Assembly (NCBI GenBank): GCA_016125215.1
Contig: WGMF01000002.1
Location: forward strand, 62,001 to 126,000
Origin: Phycisphaera sp.
GTDB taxonomy: Bacteria > Planctomycetota > Phycisphaerae > Phycisphaerales > Phycisphaeraceae
DNA length: 64,000 nucleotides
Direction: 5' to 3'
Part shown: piece by piece, positions 18,137 to 27,745 of the stretch
How the letters are laid out: each line of letters opens with the position of its first letter
How positions within the stretch are numbered: position 1 is the first letter of the stretch
The notes under the pieces: generated by a model
Databases searched by the model: none
What the model saw: only the letters and a program-made list of their open reading frames with translations
What the model was told of the DNA's origin: nothing
Position numbers and translations under genes: made by a program

Positions 18137-19261
18137 ATGCGTACCCTCGACCGTTACATCATCCGCCAGTTCCTTATCAACTTTGTCATCCTGACGGTGG
18201 CGCTCTTGCTGGTGTTTATCGTGGTGGACGTGGTGATCGACCTCGATGAATTTCTCGAAGCCGGCCAGGAACAGGCGACGGCCCACAACGGCAGTGTCGT
18301 CCTCTGGACGGCCTGGGCGCTGGTCGACTGGTACACGCCAGTGATCTGCTTCGTCTATTCGTATCTTTGCGGGCTGATTACCGTGGCCGCGATGGGGTTC
18401 ACTTTTTCTTCGCTCTCACGCTCCCGTGAACTCACGGCGATGGCCAGCGGCGGGATCAGCCTCTACCGGGTCGCCTTGCCGGTGATCGTGGTGGGGGGCG
18501 TGCTCAACCTCATGGCGCTGCCGGACCAGGAACTGCTCATCCCCACCATGGCGCAGAAACTCGCGAGGCAGAAGTCCGAGGTCGGGAAAGAGACCACACA
18601 GAATTTTTCTTTCTACTACGTTCCAGACGACCGGGGCCAGCTTTTTTCTGCCGCCGCCTTCGATGTCCGCAGCCGATCGCTCTCGGGGGTGACGATCCTT
18701 CAACGTGACAAAGAAGGCAAATTGATTCAGCACATCACCGCGTCGAGCGCCACGTGGGATGAATCGAATCAGCGCTGGGTCCTGGCCGGCGGCGACAGTG
18801 TCAAGCCCCTGGCTTCGGCGGCCACCTCGTCACCGTCACAGGGGATCCCTGTGGCGGAGTACGTGGCCACCAACCTCACGCCCGACCGCCTGCTCGCCAA
18901 GCGGGCCGTGATCTACCCGATGTTCCTGAGCGTCGCGCAGCTGCGTGAGATGGCCACGATCGCGCGCGACAGCCGAGCCGAGTCCTCCAAGTTCCTGCGC
19001 ATCATCCACAGCCGATTCAGCCTGATCGTGGTCAACCTGCTGATCCTGATGCTCGGCCTGCCGTTCTTCGTACGTTGCACGACGAGCAACATGCTCACCG
19101 ACACGGTCGCGGCGGCGGGTGTGTGCATCGGGGCGTGGTTCATGGCGCTGGTGATGTCGATCACGGTCGGCAGCGTGCTCAACCCCGTGGCGATGGCGTG
19201 GCTGCCGGTCGTGATCCTGCTCCCGGTGAGCACGGCGTGGCTGATGCGGCTGCGTACTTGA
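18137..19261 (+). CDS. LptF/LptG-type lipopolysaccharide export permease (second copy)
   Basis: Partner permease of the first copy, 374 aa, close to the usual family length. The start [16 protein letters not shown] is the classic YjgP/YjgQ N-terminus, followed by a long helix ([17 protein letters not shown]), the coupling-loop motif [22 protein letters not shown], a periplasmic beta region (about 150-260) and three C-terminal helices starting at [20 protein letters not shown] canonical Shine-Dalgarno is missing because the repeat arm reaches 3 bp from the ATG. The pair implies an LPS-bearing outer membrane. Confidence 0.9.
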   Translation: MRTLDRYIIRQFLINFVILTVALLLVFIVVDVVIDLDEFLEAGQEQATAHNGSVVLWTAWALVDWYTPVICFVYSYLCGLITVAAMGFTFSSLSRSRELTAMASGGISLYRVALPVIVVGGVLNLMALPDQELLIPTMAQKLARQKSEVGKETTQNFSFYYVPDDRGQLFSAAAFDVRSRSLSGVTILQRDKEGKLIQHITASSATWDESNQRWVLAGGDSVKPLASAATSSPSQGIPVAEYVATNLTPDRLLAKRAVIYPMFLSVAQLREMATIARDSRAESSKFLRIIHSRFSLIVVNLLILMLGLPFFVRCTTSNMLTDTVAAAGVCIGAWFMALVMSITVGSVLNPVAMAWLPVVILLPVSTAWLMRLRT

Positions 19262-19346
19262 GATTGCGCCGTTTTCCGCTACGATTTCGAAGATTTGCAC
19301 ACGTGGGGCACGGGACACCGGCCTCCAAACCACACGCGAGCCGGAC

Positions 19347-22300
19347 ATGCCCAAACGCACCGACATCAAGACCATCCTCATCATCGGCTCTGGCCCCATC
19401 GTCATCGGGCAGGGCTGCGAGTTCGACTACTCCGGCACGCAGGCGTGCAAAGCCCTGCGCGAGGAGGGGTATCAGGTTGTGCTCGTCAACTCCAACCCGG
19501 CCACGATCATGACCGACCCGGAGTTCGCCGACCGCACCTACATCGAACCCATCACGCCCGAAGCCGTCACCAAGATCATCGAAAAAGAAAAAGACGGCCC
19601 GTTCCACATCGACGCACTGCTCCCCACGCTCGGCGGGCAGACCGCGCTCAACTGCGCCTGCAAGCTCTTCGACGATGGCGTGCTCACAAGGTTGGGCGTC
19701 GAGATGATCGGCGCCAACCGCGAGGTGATCTACCGCGCCGAGGATAGAAAACTTTTCAAGGAGATCGTCGAGTCGATCGGGCTGAAGATGCCCAAGGCGG
19801 GGATTGCCAACTCGATGGACGATGCGTGGCGAGTGGTTGAGACCACGGGCCTGCCGGCGATCATCCGGCCGGCTTTCACGCTTGGCGGCACGGGCGGCGG
19901 TATTGCCTACAACCGCGAGGAGTTCGAGGACATCGTCCGCCGCGGCCTCGACGCCTCGATGACCCACCAGGTCCTCATCGACCAGTCCGTACTCGGGTGG
20001 AAAGAGTACGAACTCGAGGTCATGCGCGACCACGACGACAACGTCGTCATCATCTGCACCATCGAAAACTTCGACCCGATGGGCGTCCACACCGGCGATT
20101 CGATCACCGTCGCCCCCGCCCAGACGCTCACGGACAAGGAATACCAGCAGATGCGTGACGCGGCGCTGGCGATCATCCGTGAGATCGGCGTCGAGACCGG
20201 AGGGTGCAACATCCAGTTCGCAATCAACCCCTCACCCGGAAACGACGCGGGGGAGATGGTCGTGGTCGAGATGAACCCGCGCGTCTCGCGCAGCTCGGCC
20301 CTGGCGTCGAAGGCCACAGGGTTCGCCATTGCCAAAATCGCCGCCAAGCTCGCCGTCGGGTACACCTTGTGGGAACTGCCCAACGACATCACCGGCAAGA
20401 CCGTCGCGTGCTTCGAGCCGACCATCGATTACGTCGTGACCAAGATCCCGCGCTGGACTTTCGAGAAGTTCCCCGACGCCGACGAGACGCTGACCACGCA
20501 GATGAAGTCCGTCGGCGAAGCGATGAGCATCGGGCGAACTTTCAAGGAGAGCCTGCAAAAAGGTATCCGGTCGATGGAGGTCAAGCGCTTCGGGCTCGGG
20601 CTGGACGCGAATGACAAGTGGCTCAACGCCCAGCGCGACAGCGAAAAGGCCGGCGACTTCCCGATCGACCCGTCCAAGCTCCGGCGAAAGCTTACCGTGC
20701 CCTCGCAAGGCCGGTTGTATTACATCCGCTACGCCTTCAAGATGGGCTGGACGATTGATGAGGTTTACGAGGCCACGAAGATCGACAAGTGGTTCCTCGA
20801 CCAGATCAAGCAGCTCGTAGACTTTGAGAATGACCTGACACAATGTAAGAATCTGGAAGCGGTCGATCGGGACCTGATGTTCCGGGCCAAGCAGTTGGGC
20901 TACTCCGACCCACAGCTTGCGAACCTGTTCCTGGGCAAGATTTCGACACAGACGATCCTGAAGGTGAGGGCCTACCGCAAGTCGCTGGGTGTGCAGCCGG
21001 TCTACAAGCTCGTGGACACCTGCGCCGCGGAGTTCGAGGCGGCGACGCCGTATTACTACTCGACGTACGAGACGCCAATTTACAAATACAGCCCGACCGA
21101 TTCAGTCGGGTCTTCCGGTGGGCGCGGCGATGCGTCACCCGACCGCGACGGTCGGGCAGTGTACGACGACGAAATCCGCGTCAGTGATCGGAAAAAGATC
21201 ATGATCCTCGGCGGCGGCCCCAACCGCATCGGGCAGGGGATCGAGTTTGATTATTGCTGCGTACAGGCGGCTTTTGCGGCCGACGAACTGGGGTTTGAAT
21301 CGGTCATGGTCAACTCGAACCCGGAGACGGTGAGCACGGACTACGACACGAGCGACCTGCTCTTTTTCGAGCCGCTCACATTGGAAGACGTGCTGAACAT
21401 CTACGACCGTCTTGACGCGGGCAAGGGGCTGGTCCACGGTGTGATCGTGCAGTTCGGCGGTCAGACGCCGTTGAACCTGGCCAAGGGGCTGCGTGAGGCG
21501 GGCGTGCCGATCATCGGGACGAGTGTCGACTCGATTGAACTGGCCGAGGACCGCGAGCGTTTTGCGACCCTGCTCAAAAAGCTCGACATCAAGCAACCGA
21601 CCAACGGCATCGCATACAACGTCGACCAGGCGATCGAGATTGCGAGGCACATCGGCTATCCCGTGCTCGTGCGTCCGAGCTTTGTGCTCGGCGGGCGTGC
21701 GATGGAGACCGTCTTTGATGACGAACAGTTGCGTCACTACATGGCCATTGCGATCGGGGCCAGCGACATCGAGGGGCAACCGATTTTGATTGACGACTTC
21801 CTCTCGGAGGCCATCGAGTGCGATGTGGACGTGATCGCGGACTTTGAGGAGAGTGGCCAAGTGACCAAGTGGCCAAGTGGTCAAGTGAAAGACCATGGGT
21901 CCGATTCCACACACTCGGCCACTCGGCCACTCGGCCACACGGCGACTTCTTTAGTCTGCGGTGTCATGGAACACATCGAGGAAGCGGGCATCCATTCGGG
22001 CGACTCGGCGTGTGCGATCCCGCCGTATTCATTGCCCGCCGGCGTGGTCGAAGACCTGCGTGACAAGTCGCGTCGCATCGCCGAGGCGCTGGGTGTGCGC
22101 GGCTTGATGAACGTGCAGTACGCCATTAAGAGAAGTGGCCAAGTGGCCGAGTGGCCAAGTGGTCAAGTGAAAGACAATGACTCTGGTTCCGCTCGCTCGG
22201 CCACACGGCCACTCGACCACTCGGCCACTTCTTCTTACGAGACCTATGTGCTCGAAGTGAACCCCCGTGCCTCGCGCACCGTGCCGTTCGTAAGCAAGGC

Positions 22301-23009
22301 GACCGGCTTGCCGTGGGCTCGGATCGCGGCCAAGGTGATGGCGGGCAAGAGCCTCGTGGAACTGGGTGTGACCGAAGAGGTCGAGCCGGCGCACACGTCC
22401 GTCAAGGAGTCCGTGTTCCCGTTCTCGAAGTTCCCGGGGGTGGACGTGATCCTCGGTCCCGAGATGCGGTCGACGGGCGAGGTGATGGGGACGGACATGG
22501 ACTTTGCGATCGCCTTTGCCAAGAGCCAGATGGCGGCGGGGACGGTCCTGCCCACGGGCGGCAAGGTTTTCCTGAGTGTGCGGGACAGCGACAAGCCACA
22601 GATCGTCAGCGTGGCGCGGCGGCTCTGCGAGATGGGCTTCGAGGTCCACTCGACCGGCGGGACGCACGAGTTCCTCGCGTCACGGGGTGTGAAGACTCAG
22701 AGAGTGCTCAAGATCAGCGAGGGCAGGCCCAACGCCATCGACCTGATCAAGAACGGCGAACTGTCGTTGGTCATCAACACGCCGACGCGCAAGGGCATCC
22801 GCAGTGACGAGGGTCGGCTGCGCTCGACGGCTGTGCGTTTTGCGGTGCCGATGATCACGACGACGACGGCGGCGTCCGCGGCGGTGACGTCGATCGCGGC
22901 TTTACAATCCGGCGGGTGGGGCGTGCGTTCACTCCAGGAGTACGCAGTCCAGACCCCCGCGAGGAAGCTGGCACGCAAGCCCGCCGCCGCGCCCAGCGGC
23001 GCGATCTAA
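19347..23009 (+). CDS. carB: Carbamoyl-phosphate synthase large subunit with three in-frame repeat inserts
   Basis: ATP-dependent synthase making carbamoyl phosphate for pyrimidine and arginine synthesis. 1220 aa against about 1073 in E. coli. The N-terminal carboxyphosphate half starts [19 protein letters not shown]; the second half restarts at [19 protein letters not shown]; both contain the ATP-grasp ending [12 protein letters not shown] / [11 protein letters not shown]. The C-terminal MGS-like allosteric domain is present ([17 protein letters not shown]). Much of the extra length comes from three non-conserved tracts read from palindromic repeats: residues about 582-606, 835-868 and 929-963. 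All flanking conserved motifs stay in frame, so the gene looks functional. carA is not in the window. Confidence 0.96.
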   Translation: MPKRTDIKTILIIGSGPIVIGQGCEFDYSGTQACKALREEGYQVVLVNSNPATIMTDPEFADRTYIEPITPEAVTKIIEKEKDGPFHIDALLPTLGGQTALNCACKLFDDGVLTRLGVEMIGANREVIYRAEDRKLFKEIVESIGLKMPKAGIANSMDDAWRVVETTGLPAIIRPAFTLGGTGGGIAYNREEFEDIVRRGLDASMTHQVLIDQSVLGWKEYELEVMRDHDDNVVIICTIENFDPMGVHTGDSITVAPAQTLTDKEYQQMRDAALAIIREIGVETGGCNIQFAINPSPGNDAGEMVVVEMNPRVSRSSALASKATGFAIAKIAAKLAVGYTLWELPNDITGKTVACFEPTIDYVVTKIPRWTFEKFPDADETLTTQMKSVGEAMSIGRTFKESLQKGIRSMEVKRFGLGLDANDKWLNAQRDSEKAGDFPIDPSKLRRKLTVPSQGRLYYIRYAFKMGWTIDEVYEATKIDKWFLDQIKQLVDFENDLTQCKNLEAVDRDLMFRAKQLGYSDPQLANLFLGKISTQTILKVRAYRKSLGVQPVYKLVDTCAAEFEAATPYYYSTYETPIYKYSPTDSVGSSGGRGDASPDRDGRAVYDDEIRVSDRKKIMILGGGPNRIGQGIEFDYCCVQAAFAADELGFESVMVNSNPETVSTDYDTSDLLFFEPLTLEDVLNIYDRLDAGKGLVHGVIVQFGGQTPLNLAKGLREAGVPIIGTSVDSIELAEDRERFATLLKKLDIKQPTNGIAYNVDQAIEIARHIGYPVLVRPSFVLGGRAMETVFDDEQLRHYMAIAIGASDIEGQPILIDDFLSEAIECDVDVIADFEESGQVTKWPSGQVKDHGSDSTHSATRPLGHTATSLVCGVMEHIEEAGIHSGDSACAIPPYSLPAGVVEDLRDKSRRIAEALGVRGLMNVQYAIKRSGQVAEWPSGQVKDNDSGSARSATRPLDHSATSSYETYVLEVNPRASRTVPFVSKATGLPWARIAAKVMAGKSLVELGVTEEVEPAHTSVKESVFPFSKFPGVDVILGPEMRSTGEVMGTDMDFAIAFAKSQMAAGTVLPTGGKVFLSVRDSDKPQIVSVARRLCEMGFEVHSTGGTHEFLASRGVKTQRVLKISEGRPNAIDLIKNGELSLVINTPTRKGIRSDEGRLRSTAVRFAVPMITTTTAASAAVTSIAALQSGGWGVRSLQEYAVQTPARKLARKPAAAPSGAI
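21090..21164. repeat. Palindromic insert 1 in carB
   Basis: Two hairpins lie side by side: CCCGAC / GTCGGG at 21092-21110 and CCCGACC / GGTCGGG at 21138-21156. They encode about 25 residues (residues 582-606) between the conserved STYE segment and the second synthetase half, where E. coli CarB has a linker of only about ten residues. Confidence 0.8.
21852..21950. repeat. 99-bp palindromic element, copy 1, in frame in carB
   Basis: The left half is 8-bp units (AGTGGCCA, AGTGACCA, AGTGGCCA, AGTGGTCA). The right half is inverted units (ACTCGGCC three times, ACACGGCG). It is translated as 33 residues beginning [14 protein letters not shown], placed between the conserved DVDVIAD and [13 protein letters not shown] segments. 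By eye about 85 of 99 bases match copy 2. Confidence 0.92.
22134..22232. repeat. 99-bp palindromic element, copy 2, in frame in carB
   Basis: Same length, reading frame and architecture as copy 1, 183 bp after its end. With three bases on the left the outer ends form perfect 10-bp terminal inverted repeats (AGAAGTGGCC at 22131-22140, GGCCACTTCT at 22223-22232). It is translated as [14 protein letters not shown] followed by a Ser/Ala-rich tail, between NVQYAIK and [10 protein letters not shown]. Confidence 0.92.
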
Positions 23010-23037
23010 CAACATGTAAGCATGACCTTCGGGGGGC

Positions 23038-23517
23038 TTAAGCCACTTCGCCCGGCGCCAGGAAGGCGGCCGATGCGTCTTCCGTGGGCACCGCGGATTC
23101 GTCGCCCATGGCGATCTCGGAGTGGGGCACACCCAGGAGGCAGAGCAACCCCGTCTCGGCACAGAACTGGCTGCCGATGAGATAGACGCCCTCTTCGATC
23201 TTGGAGCAGTGGCGGACGATGATCGCCTGCTGCCCGATCACCGAACCGTGGCTGATGAAGTGGACGCGCCACGTGGAGTTGCGTTCGATCGGTTCGGGAG
23301 AGATAAATCCCAGCCCCGCGCGGCCGACGTCACGGATCATCACCGCACGGGGCAACTGGTCGAGTCGGTTGTGGTCCATCGGGGAAAGCTCGGCTTCTCC
23401 GCGCACAACAAATCGACGGTACTGCCGTTTGCCCTCGACCTTCTTCGGGTCGCGCAGTGATTCGGCTTTGGTCAGGGCGTCAAGAAGTTGTTTGGGGTCT
23501 CTGGCAATCATGACCAT
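23038..23517 (-). CDS. PilZ domain protein
   Basis: About 159 aa from ATG 23517 (MVMIARDPKQLL); ATG 23565 and an internal ATG at 23511 are possible. Residues about 30-130 look like a PilZ domain: EGKRQYRRFVVRGEAEL provides the RxxxR-like c-di-GMP motif (RQYRR), and MIRDVGRAGLGFISPEPI resembles the D/NxSxxG strand with the serine replaced. It probably reports c-di-GMP level to a motility or adhesion process. It faces carB tail to tail with 28 bp between stops. It is distinct from the PilZ gene at 13 kb, sharing only the fold. Confidence 0.72.
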   Translation of the reverse strand: MVMIARDPKQLLDALTKAESLRDPKKVEGKRQYRRFVVRGEAELSPMDHNRLDQLPRAVMIRDVGRAGLGFISPEPIERNSTWRVHFISHGSVIGQQAIIVRHCSKIEEGVYLIGSQFCAETGLLCLLGVPHSEIAMGDESAVPTEDASAAFLAPGEVA

Positions 23518-23833
23518 CGTCTCCCGCCAACCCCCGGGTTCTGAAACACGACACGGTATTTCCATCTTCGGAAGGGCGGGGCACTGGCTTGAATCCGCAA
23601 GAAACTTAAATTGACAGGGCTTGACCTACCCGTACAGGTATCTGATCCCGTCCAATAAAAACACCCTGAAACGGTCAGGATTGAAGCCGAGCGTCTACGT
23701 CTTCAACAGCGATAAAACAGATAGACCACGACCTGTTGAGGTCGGCCTTTCTCGGCATGCGGGATATCAGACAAGATGCCAGCCTCGGTTGGACGTAACA
23801 GCGAGGCCAACACCACACGTCAACTTTGCAAGC
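23518..23833. other. Non-coding gap with one small hairpin
   Basis: About 316 bp between a PilZ gene and a lipoprotein gene, both on the minus strand. A short palindrome, CGACCT-GTTG-AGGTCG, lies at 23729-23744. On the minus strand it would sit 90 bp after the lipoprotein stop and could be a weak terminator, but it lacks a following T-run. No other feature is evident. Confidence 0.5.
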
Positions 23834-24115
23834 TTAGGGAACGGGGTATTCCGTCAGCGGGACAGGGCGGTTGCGGAGAAGGATCCAGTCGATGTCGTCG
23901 TGGATCTGTCGCCAGGTGGTGTTTTCGTTGACCGCGATCTCGCTCTTTCGCTGCTCGCTGGAGAGTGCGATGCCTTCGAGTTCGGGCGACGGGTTGTTCC
24001 GCACGCCCCACGCCGAGACATGTTTTTGGTTTGAGCACCCAGTCAGCATGGCGACTGCACCCAGTGCCATTGCGAGGGACATTGTCACGACAAGTCGGCC
24101 ATGTAGTTTGGACAT
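23834..24115 (-). CDS. Small lipoprotein, unknown function
   Basis: A 93-aa protein starting at ATG 24115 with AGGAG about 7 bp upstream. The signal peptide MSKLHGRLVVTMSLAMALGA leads to the lipobox LTGC, so the mature lipoprotein should begin at that cysteine (about residue 28) and be anchored in a membrane. The mature part is short, charged and ends DDIDWILLRNRPVPLTEYPVP. I recognise no domain. It lies downstream of the OmpA-like gene in the same direction (89 bp), which suggests a cell-envelope role. Planctomycete genomes have many lineage-specific lipoproteins of this size. Confidence 0.75.
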   Translation of the reverse strand: MSKLHGRLVVTMSLAMALGAVAMLTGCSNQKHVSAWGVRNNPSPELEGIALSSEQRKSEIAVNENTTWRQIHDDIDWILLRNRPVPLTEYPVP

Positions 24116-24204
24116 CACACGCTCCTGAAAACCGCGGAACACGCAAAGCAATCAGTACCATTCTCTGACACCGACGGTGTGGTGTCAACCCTCGACCCGA
24201 TCGG

Positions 24205-25071
24205 TTATTTATACAACGCGGGGCTGTCCTGCTCACGGATGACAGGCCCGCCGGTTGTGTCGGGGGCAGCCGGGGCAGGCGCGGTCGACGGTGCGGGGGC
24301 CACGCCCAGGTCGGGCATTGGCACGAGATAGATCTCAACGCGGCGATTAGGCTCAGCGCCCTTGCCGCGGCCGGTGGGGTTGGCCACGACCGGCCTGAAC
24401 TCGCCATACCCGCCGATGCCCATGCGGGTCTCGTTCACACCCGCGCCCTTGAGCACCTGCATGACGGAGATCGCACGGAAGGCAGACAAGCCCCAGTTGT
24501 CGCCATATTTCTGACGACCGGTGGCGCTGGTGACGGGGACGTTGTCGGTATGGCCGACGATGCGGACCTCGTACTTGCCAGCGGCGGGGGTGTTGAAGAT
24601 GCGTGCCAGTTCGGACAGGCCTCGCTTGGCCTCGTCGTTCACGTTGGTCGAGCCGAGTGCAAAGGTCAGGTCACTGGCAAGCTTAATCATGCCGCGCTGC
24701 GGGTCGTAGGTCATCAGGCCCGGGTGCATCTCAGCCAATTCGACAAGGGCCTGGTCGGTGACGGCATCGACCGGGCCACCGACGCCGAGCCTGCGGATGC
24801 GGTCTTCGAGGTCAGCGAGTTTGCGCTGGTATTCCGCCACCTGGGCCTGGGCATCGGCCAGCCGCTGGTCGAGTGCGGAGTCCGATCCACGCGCCGCCTG
24901 CAACTGGGCCACAAGGGCCTGGCAGGATTCCAGTCGGCTCTTGAGCTCGATCACCTGCTCTTCACTGCGTCGCAGCGAGTCCTGCAGCGCGTCGCGTTCG
25001 GATTGAGCAACACAGCCAAAGCCCATCGAGGCCAGCACGACCACCACTGTCCATTTGCACCATGCGTTCAT
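24205..25071 (-). CDS. OmpA/MotB-family peptidoglycan-binding lipoprotein-like protein
   Basis: A 288-aa envelope protein. A hydrophobic N-terminus ends GFGCVAQ, a near-lipobox cysteine. Residues about 25-95 form a coiled coil (RRSEEQVIELKSRLESC...), and residues about 130-255 an OmpA-like domain with the diaminopimelate-binding signature VRIVGHTDNVPV and the closing ANPTGRGKGAEPNRRVEIYLVP. A Pro/Ala-rich tail follows. It should link the outer membrane or a complex to peptidoglycan. It is divergent from the amidohydrolase gene (172 bp between starts). Confidence 0.88.
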   Translation of the reverse strand: MNAWCKWTVVVVLASMGFGCVAQSERDALQDSLRRSEEQVIELKSRLESCQALVAQLQAARGSDSALDQRLADAQAQVAEYQRKLADLEDRIRRLGVGGPVDAVTDQALVELAEMHPGLMTYDPQRGMIKLASDLTFALGSTNVNDEAKRGLSELARIFNTPAAGKYEVRIVGHTDNVPVTSATGRQKYGDNWGLSAFRAISVMQVLKGAGVNETRMGIGGYGEFRPVVANPTGRGKGAEPNRRVEIYLVPMPDLGVAPAPSTAPAPAAPDTTGGPVIREQDSPALYK

Positions 25072-25243
25072 CGTCCGTGATCCTTTCGCGGGAAGTGAGT
25101 TATGTTGTTATGAATATCCGGACGGGTCAGCCAGACCGGCCCGGTTCGTGTCCCTGTGACTATCAGGCTACCGTCTGGAGCGGGGTAGTCAATCGGGCCA
25201 CCGATCGTCCCCCGCAAAACTTCGGCCAACACCGGCTTTTGCC

Positions 25244-26521
25244 ATGAATCCACCCTTGCCAGACCCGTCTCGGTCCAACCCCGCTCCGTATGGGACCGCC
25301 GGCGTCGTGGCGTACCGTGTCGGCGCGGTGCGGGACGCGTTTGGACTCCAACTCGGGCCGAGTTTGATCCTCGTTGACGTGGGGTCCAGGACAATCCTAG
25401 ACATACTTGAAATAGACACGCCACCTAAAGACTATCCCACAATCGACTATTCCAATTCCGTCGTCTGGCCGGCGATGGTCAACGCACACACGCACCTGGA
25501 CCTCTGTGCTTGTGATCCTCAACCCTATCCCGGCAGTTTCACCGCGTGGCTGTCGCAGGTCTTGGCATCGCGGGGGGCTGTCAAGGCCGCCCAAGTCACA
25601 CAAGCCGTGGCTTATGGCCTGGACCTGTCGGTCAACGCGGGTGTCGGCTACATGGGGGATATCGCCCACACACCCGAAGCCTGCATGGCGCGATGGCGGT
25701 TTGAAAAAGCAACAGGCACACGGATCGTCAAGGTGGGATTATTTGAAATCACCGGTCGTGGCAGCCGGGAGCGGTGGGCTTGTCAGGAGATGGATCGGTT
25801 CATCGATGAAAATACCCCACACATTCCTGTCATCGGCCTGCAACCTCACGCGCCTTATTCGACTGGTCTGGGCGTCTACAAACATGCGGTCGCTCTGGCC
25901 AATACGCACGGTTTGCACCTGAGCACGCACCTGGCCGAGACCGAGGAGGAGATCGAGTTCACCCGCGACGGCTCCGGGCCGCTCGCGGACCTGCTGCGCA
26001 GCGTGCGCGGGGACGACGCCGACATCCGTGCCACGGGGCTTGATCCTATTCAAGTGTTAGCCGGCCCGCTCGCGCAGGCACACTGGCTCCTTGCCCACTG
26101 CAACTACGTCACCGACGAGAACATCGCCTTCCTTGCCAAGTGTGGCGCATCGGTCGCCTACTGTCCGATGGCCCACGCATACTTCCACCACAAGCCCCAC
26201 CGTTACCGCGACATGCTCGACGCAGGCGTCAACGTCTGCCTCGGCACAGACTCCATCGTCTGCGCTCCGCCTGACTCACAACAACCGCTCTCCATCCTCG
26301 ACGAGATGCGCCTGCTCTACCGACGCGACGGCACACCCCCCGACACGCTGCTCCAAATGGCCACCCTCCACGGCCTGCGCGCCCTGGGCCTCTCCGAAGA
26401 TTTTGCACGGATCGCCCCCGGATGCCCCGCTCAACTCGCATCCGCGCAATTCAACGCCGACCTCGACACCGACCCCTTCGAGCAGGTGCTCCGCTCTGAC
26501 GTGCCCGTAAGCCCGATTTGA
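25244..26521 (+). CDS. Amidohydrolase-superfamily deaminase-type enzyme
   Basis: A 425-aa metal-dependent hydrolase of the ATZ/TRZ deaminase group, a composite barrel with a single catalytic metal. Ligands visible: MVNAHTHLDL (H-x-H), a third His in LSTHLAETEEE, the fourth in WLLAHCNYV, and the catalytic aspartate in LGTDSIVCAPPDS. LQPHAPYST and VAYCPMAHAYFHH are typical of enzymes deaminating purine-like substrates (guanine, S-adenosylhomocysteine, aminofutalosine), but the exact substrate cannot be chosen from sequence. It starts at ATG 25244 and precedes the dehydrogenase by 69 bp without obvious functional linkage. Confidence 0.85.
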   Translation: MNPPLPDPSRSNPAPYGTAGVVAYRVGAVRDAFGLQLGPSLILVDVGSRTILDILEIDTPPKDYPTIDYSNSVVWPAMVNAHTHLDLCACDPQPYPGSFTAWLSQVLASRGAVKAAQVTQAVAYGLDLSVNAGVGYMGDIAHTPEACMARWRFEKATGTRIVKVGLFEITGRGSRERWACQEMDRFIDENTPHIPVIGLQPHAPYSTGLGVYKHAVALANTHGLHLSTHLAETEEEIEFTRDGSGPLADLLRSVRGDDADIRATGLDPIQVLAGPLAQAHWLLAHCNYVTDENIAFLAKCGASVAYCPMAHAYFHHKPHRYRDMLDAGVNVCLGTDSIVCAPPDSQQPLSILDEMRLLYRRDGTPPDTLLQMATLHGLRALGLSEDFARIAPGCPAQLASAQFNADLDTDPFEQVLRSDVPVSPI

Positions 26522-26590
26522 AGCCGATCTCTAGCTCCCGGTACGCCCCGCGTTGATCTATGATGGTGTGCCCACAACAGGAGCCACACC

Positions 26591-27628
26591 ATGCAAGCCG
26601 TCGTCCTCGAAGCCAAGCACGATATCAAGATCCGCGACATCGACCCCGGTGAAAAACTCTCGCCCCGCGACGTACGCATCCGCATCCACACCGTCGGCGT
26701 GTGTGGCTCGGATGTCCACTACTACACCCACGGTCGCATCGGGCCCTTCGTCGTCGAAAAGCCCATGATCCTCGGCCACGAAGCCTCCGGTACCGTCCTC
26801 GAAGTCGGCCGCGACGTGAAGCACCTCAAGACCGGCGACCGCGTCACGATGGAGCCCGGCATCCCCGACCCCAACTCCAAAGCCTCACGCCTGGGGATGT
26901 ATAACCTCGACCCCGCTGTCCGCTTCTGGGCCACGCCGCCCATCCACGGCGTATTGCGCCCCGAGGTCATCCACCCAGCCGACTTCACCTTCAAGGTCCC
27001 CGACAACGTCAGCTTCGCCGAGGCCGCGATGGTCGAACCGCTCGCGGTGGGCATGCACGCCGCCACCAAAGCCAAAGTCAAGCCCGGCGACCTGGCGGTC
27101 GTCATCGGCGCAGGCCCCATCGGCATGGTCACCGCCCTGGCCGCCCTCGCCGCCGGCTGCAGCCGCGTCGTCATGGCGGACATCGTCGACGAAAAACTCG
27201 CCCTTGCCGCGACGCTCGGCCCGGTCACCCCCGTCAACGTCAAAAACAAGAACCTCAAACAATTTGTCAGTGACATGACCGAGGGCTGGGGCGCGGACGT
27301 GATCTTCGAGTGCTCCGGCTCCCCGCGCGTGGCCCCGACCTTGTTCGACCCGCTTGCTCCCGGCGGAACCGTCGTCTGGGTCGGCATGCCCGTCGAACCC
27401 GTCTCGTTCGATATCGTGGCCGCCCAGGTCAAGGAAGCCCGCATCGAAACCGTCTTCCGCTACGCCCACGTCTACCCCCGAGCCCTCGCCTTACTCGGCT
27501 CCGGCCAGATCAACGTCAAACCCCTCATCACCGACACCTTCCCGTTCGAAAAGAGTAAAGAAGCCTTCGACTTCGCGGTGAAAATGCCCCCGACGAGCGT
27601 AAAGGCCCAGATCGAGTTGCCGGCGTAA
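26591..27628 (+). CDS. Zinc-dependent sorbitol/xylitol dehydrogenase-like enzyme (MDR family)
   Basis: A 345-aa medium-chain dehydrogenase oxidising a sugar alcohol with NAD. The catalytic zinc site is seen in [19 protein letters not shown] and [10 protein letters not shown]. The nucleotide-binding motif is [19 protein letters not shown] at about residues 172-190, followed by the acidic residue in VMADIVD, which favours NAD over NADP. The four-cysteine structural zinc loop is absent and is replaced by [21 protein letters not shown], as in xylitol/sorbitol dehydrogenases. It is convergent with the URO-D-like gene across a hairpin. Confidence 0.88.
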   Translation: MQAVVLEAKHDIKIRDIDPGEKLSPRDVRIRIHTVGVCGSDVHYYTHGRIGPFVVEKPMILGHEASGTVLEVGRDVKHLKTGDRVTMEPGIPDPNSKASRLGMYNLDPAVRFWATPPIHGVLRPEVIHPADFTFKVPDNVSFAEAAMVEPLAVGMHAATKAKVKPGDLAVVIGAGPIGMVTALAALAAGCSRVVMADIVDEKLALAATLGPVTPVNVKNKNLKQFVSDMTEGWGADVIFECSGSPRVAPTLFDPLAPGGTVVWVGMPVEPVSFDIVAAQVKEARIETVFRYAHVYPRALALLGSGQINVKPLITDTFPFEKSKEAFDFAVKMPPTSVKAQIELPA

Positions 27629-27670
27629 GTGGGGCGGTTGGCTCTCTGAAATTCGACTTTGTCAATACAC

Positions 27671-27699
27671 ACATGGCGTGGCCGCGAAGGCCGCCATGT
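27671..27699. terminator. Hairpin between convergent genes
   Basis: ACATGGCG-T-GGCC on the left and GGCC-GCCATGT on the right form an 11-bp stem with one bulge and a GCGAA loop. There is no clear T-run on either side, so it may be a processing or pause hairpin and not a classical intrinsic terminator. Confidence 0.5.
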
Positions 27700-27745
27700 G
27701 ATTTACGCCGGCAAACACAAACTGTCAGGAACCAACACCTGGATA

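Noticed and set aside
21852-22232. CRISPR array or VNTR of non-coding type in carB
   Set aside because: Units are 7-10 bp without unique spacers, and conserved carB sequence continues in frame on both sides.
21841-22250. carB as a pseudogene
   Set aside because: The reading frame and all conserved motifs continue after each insert, with no stop or frameshift.
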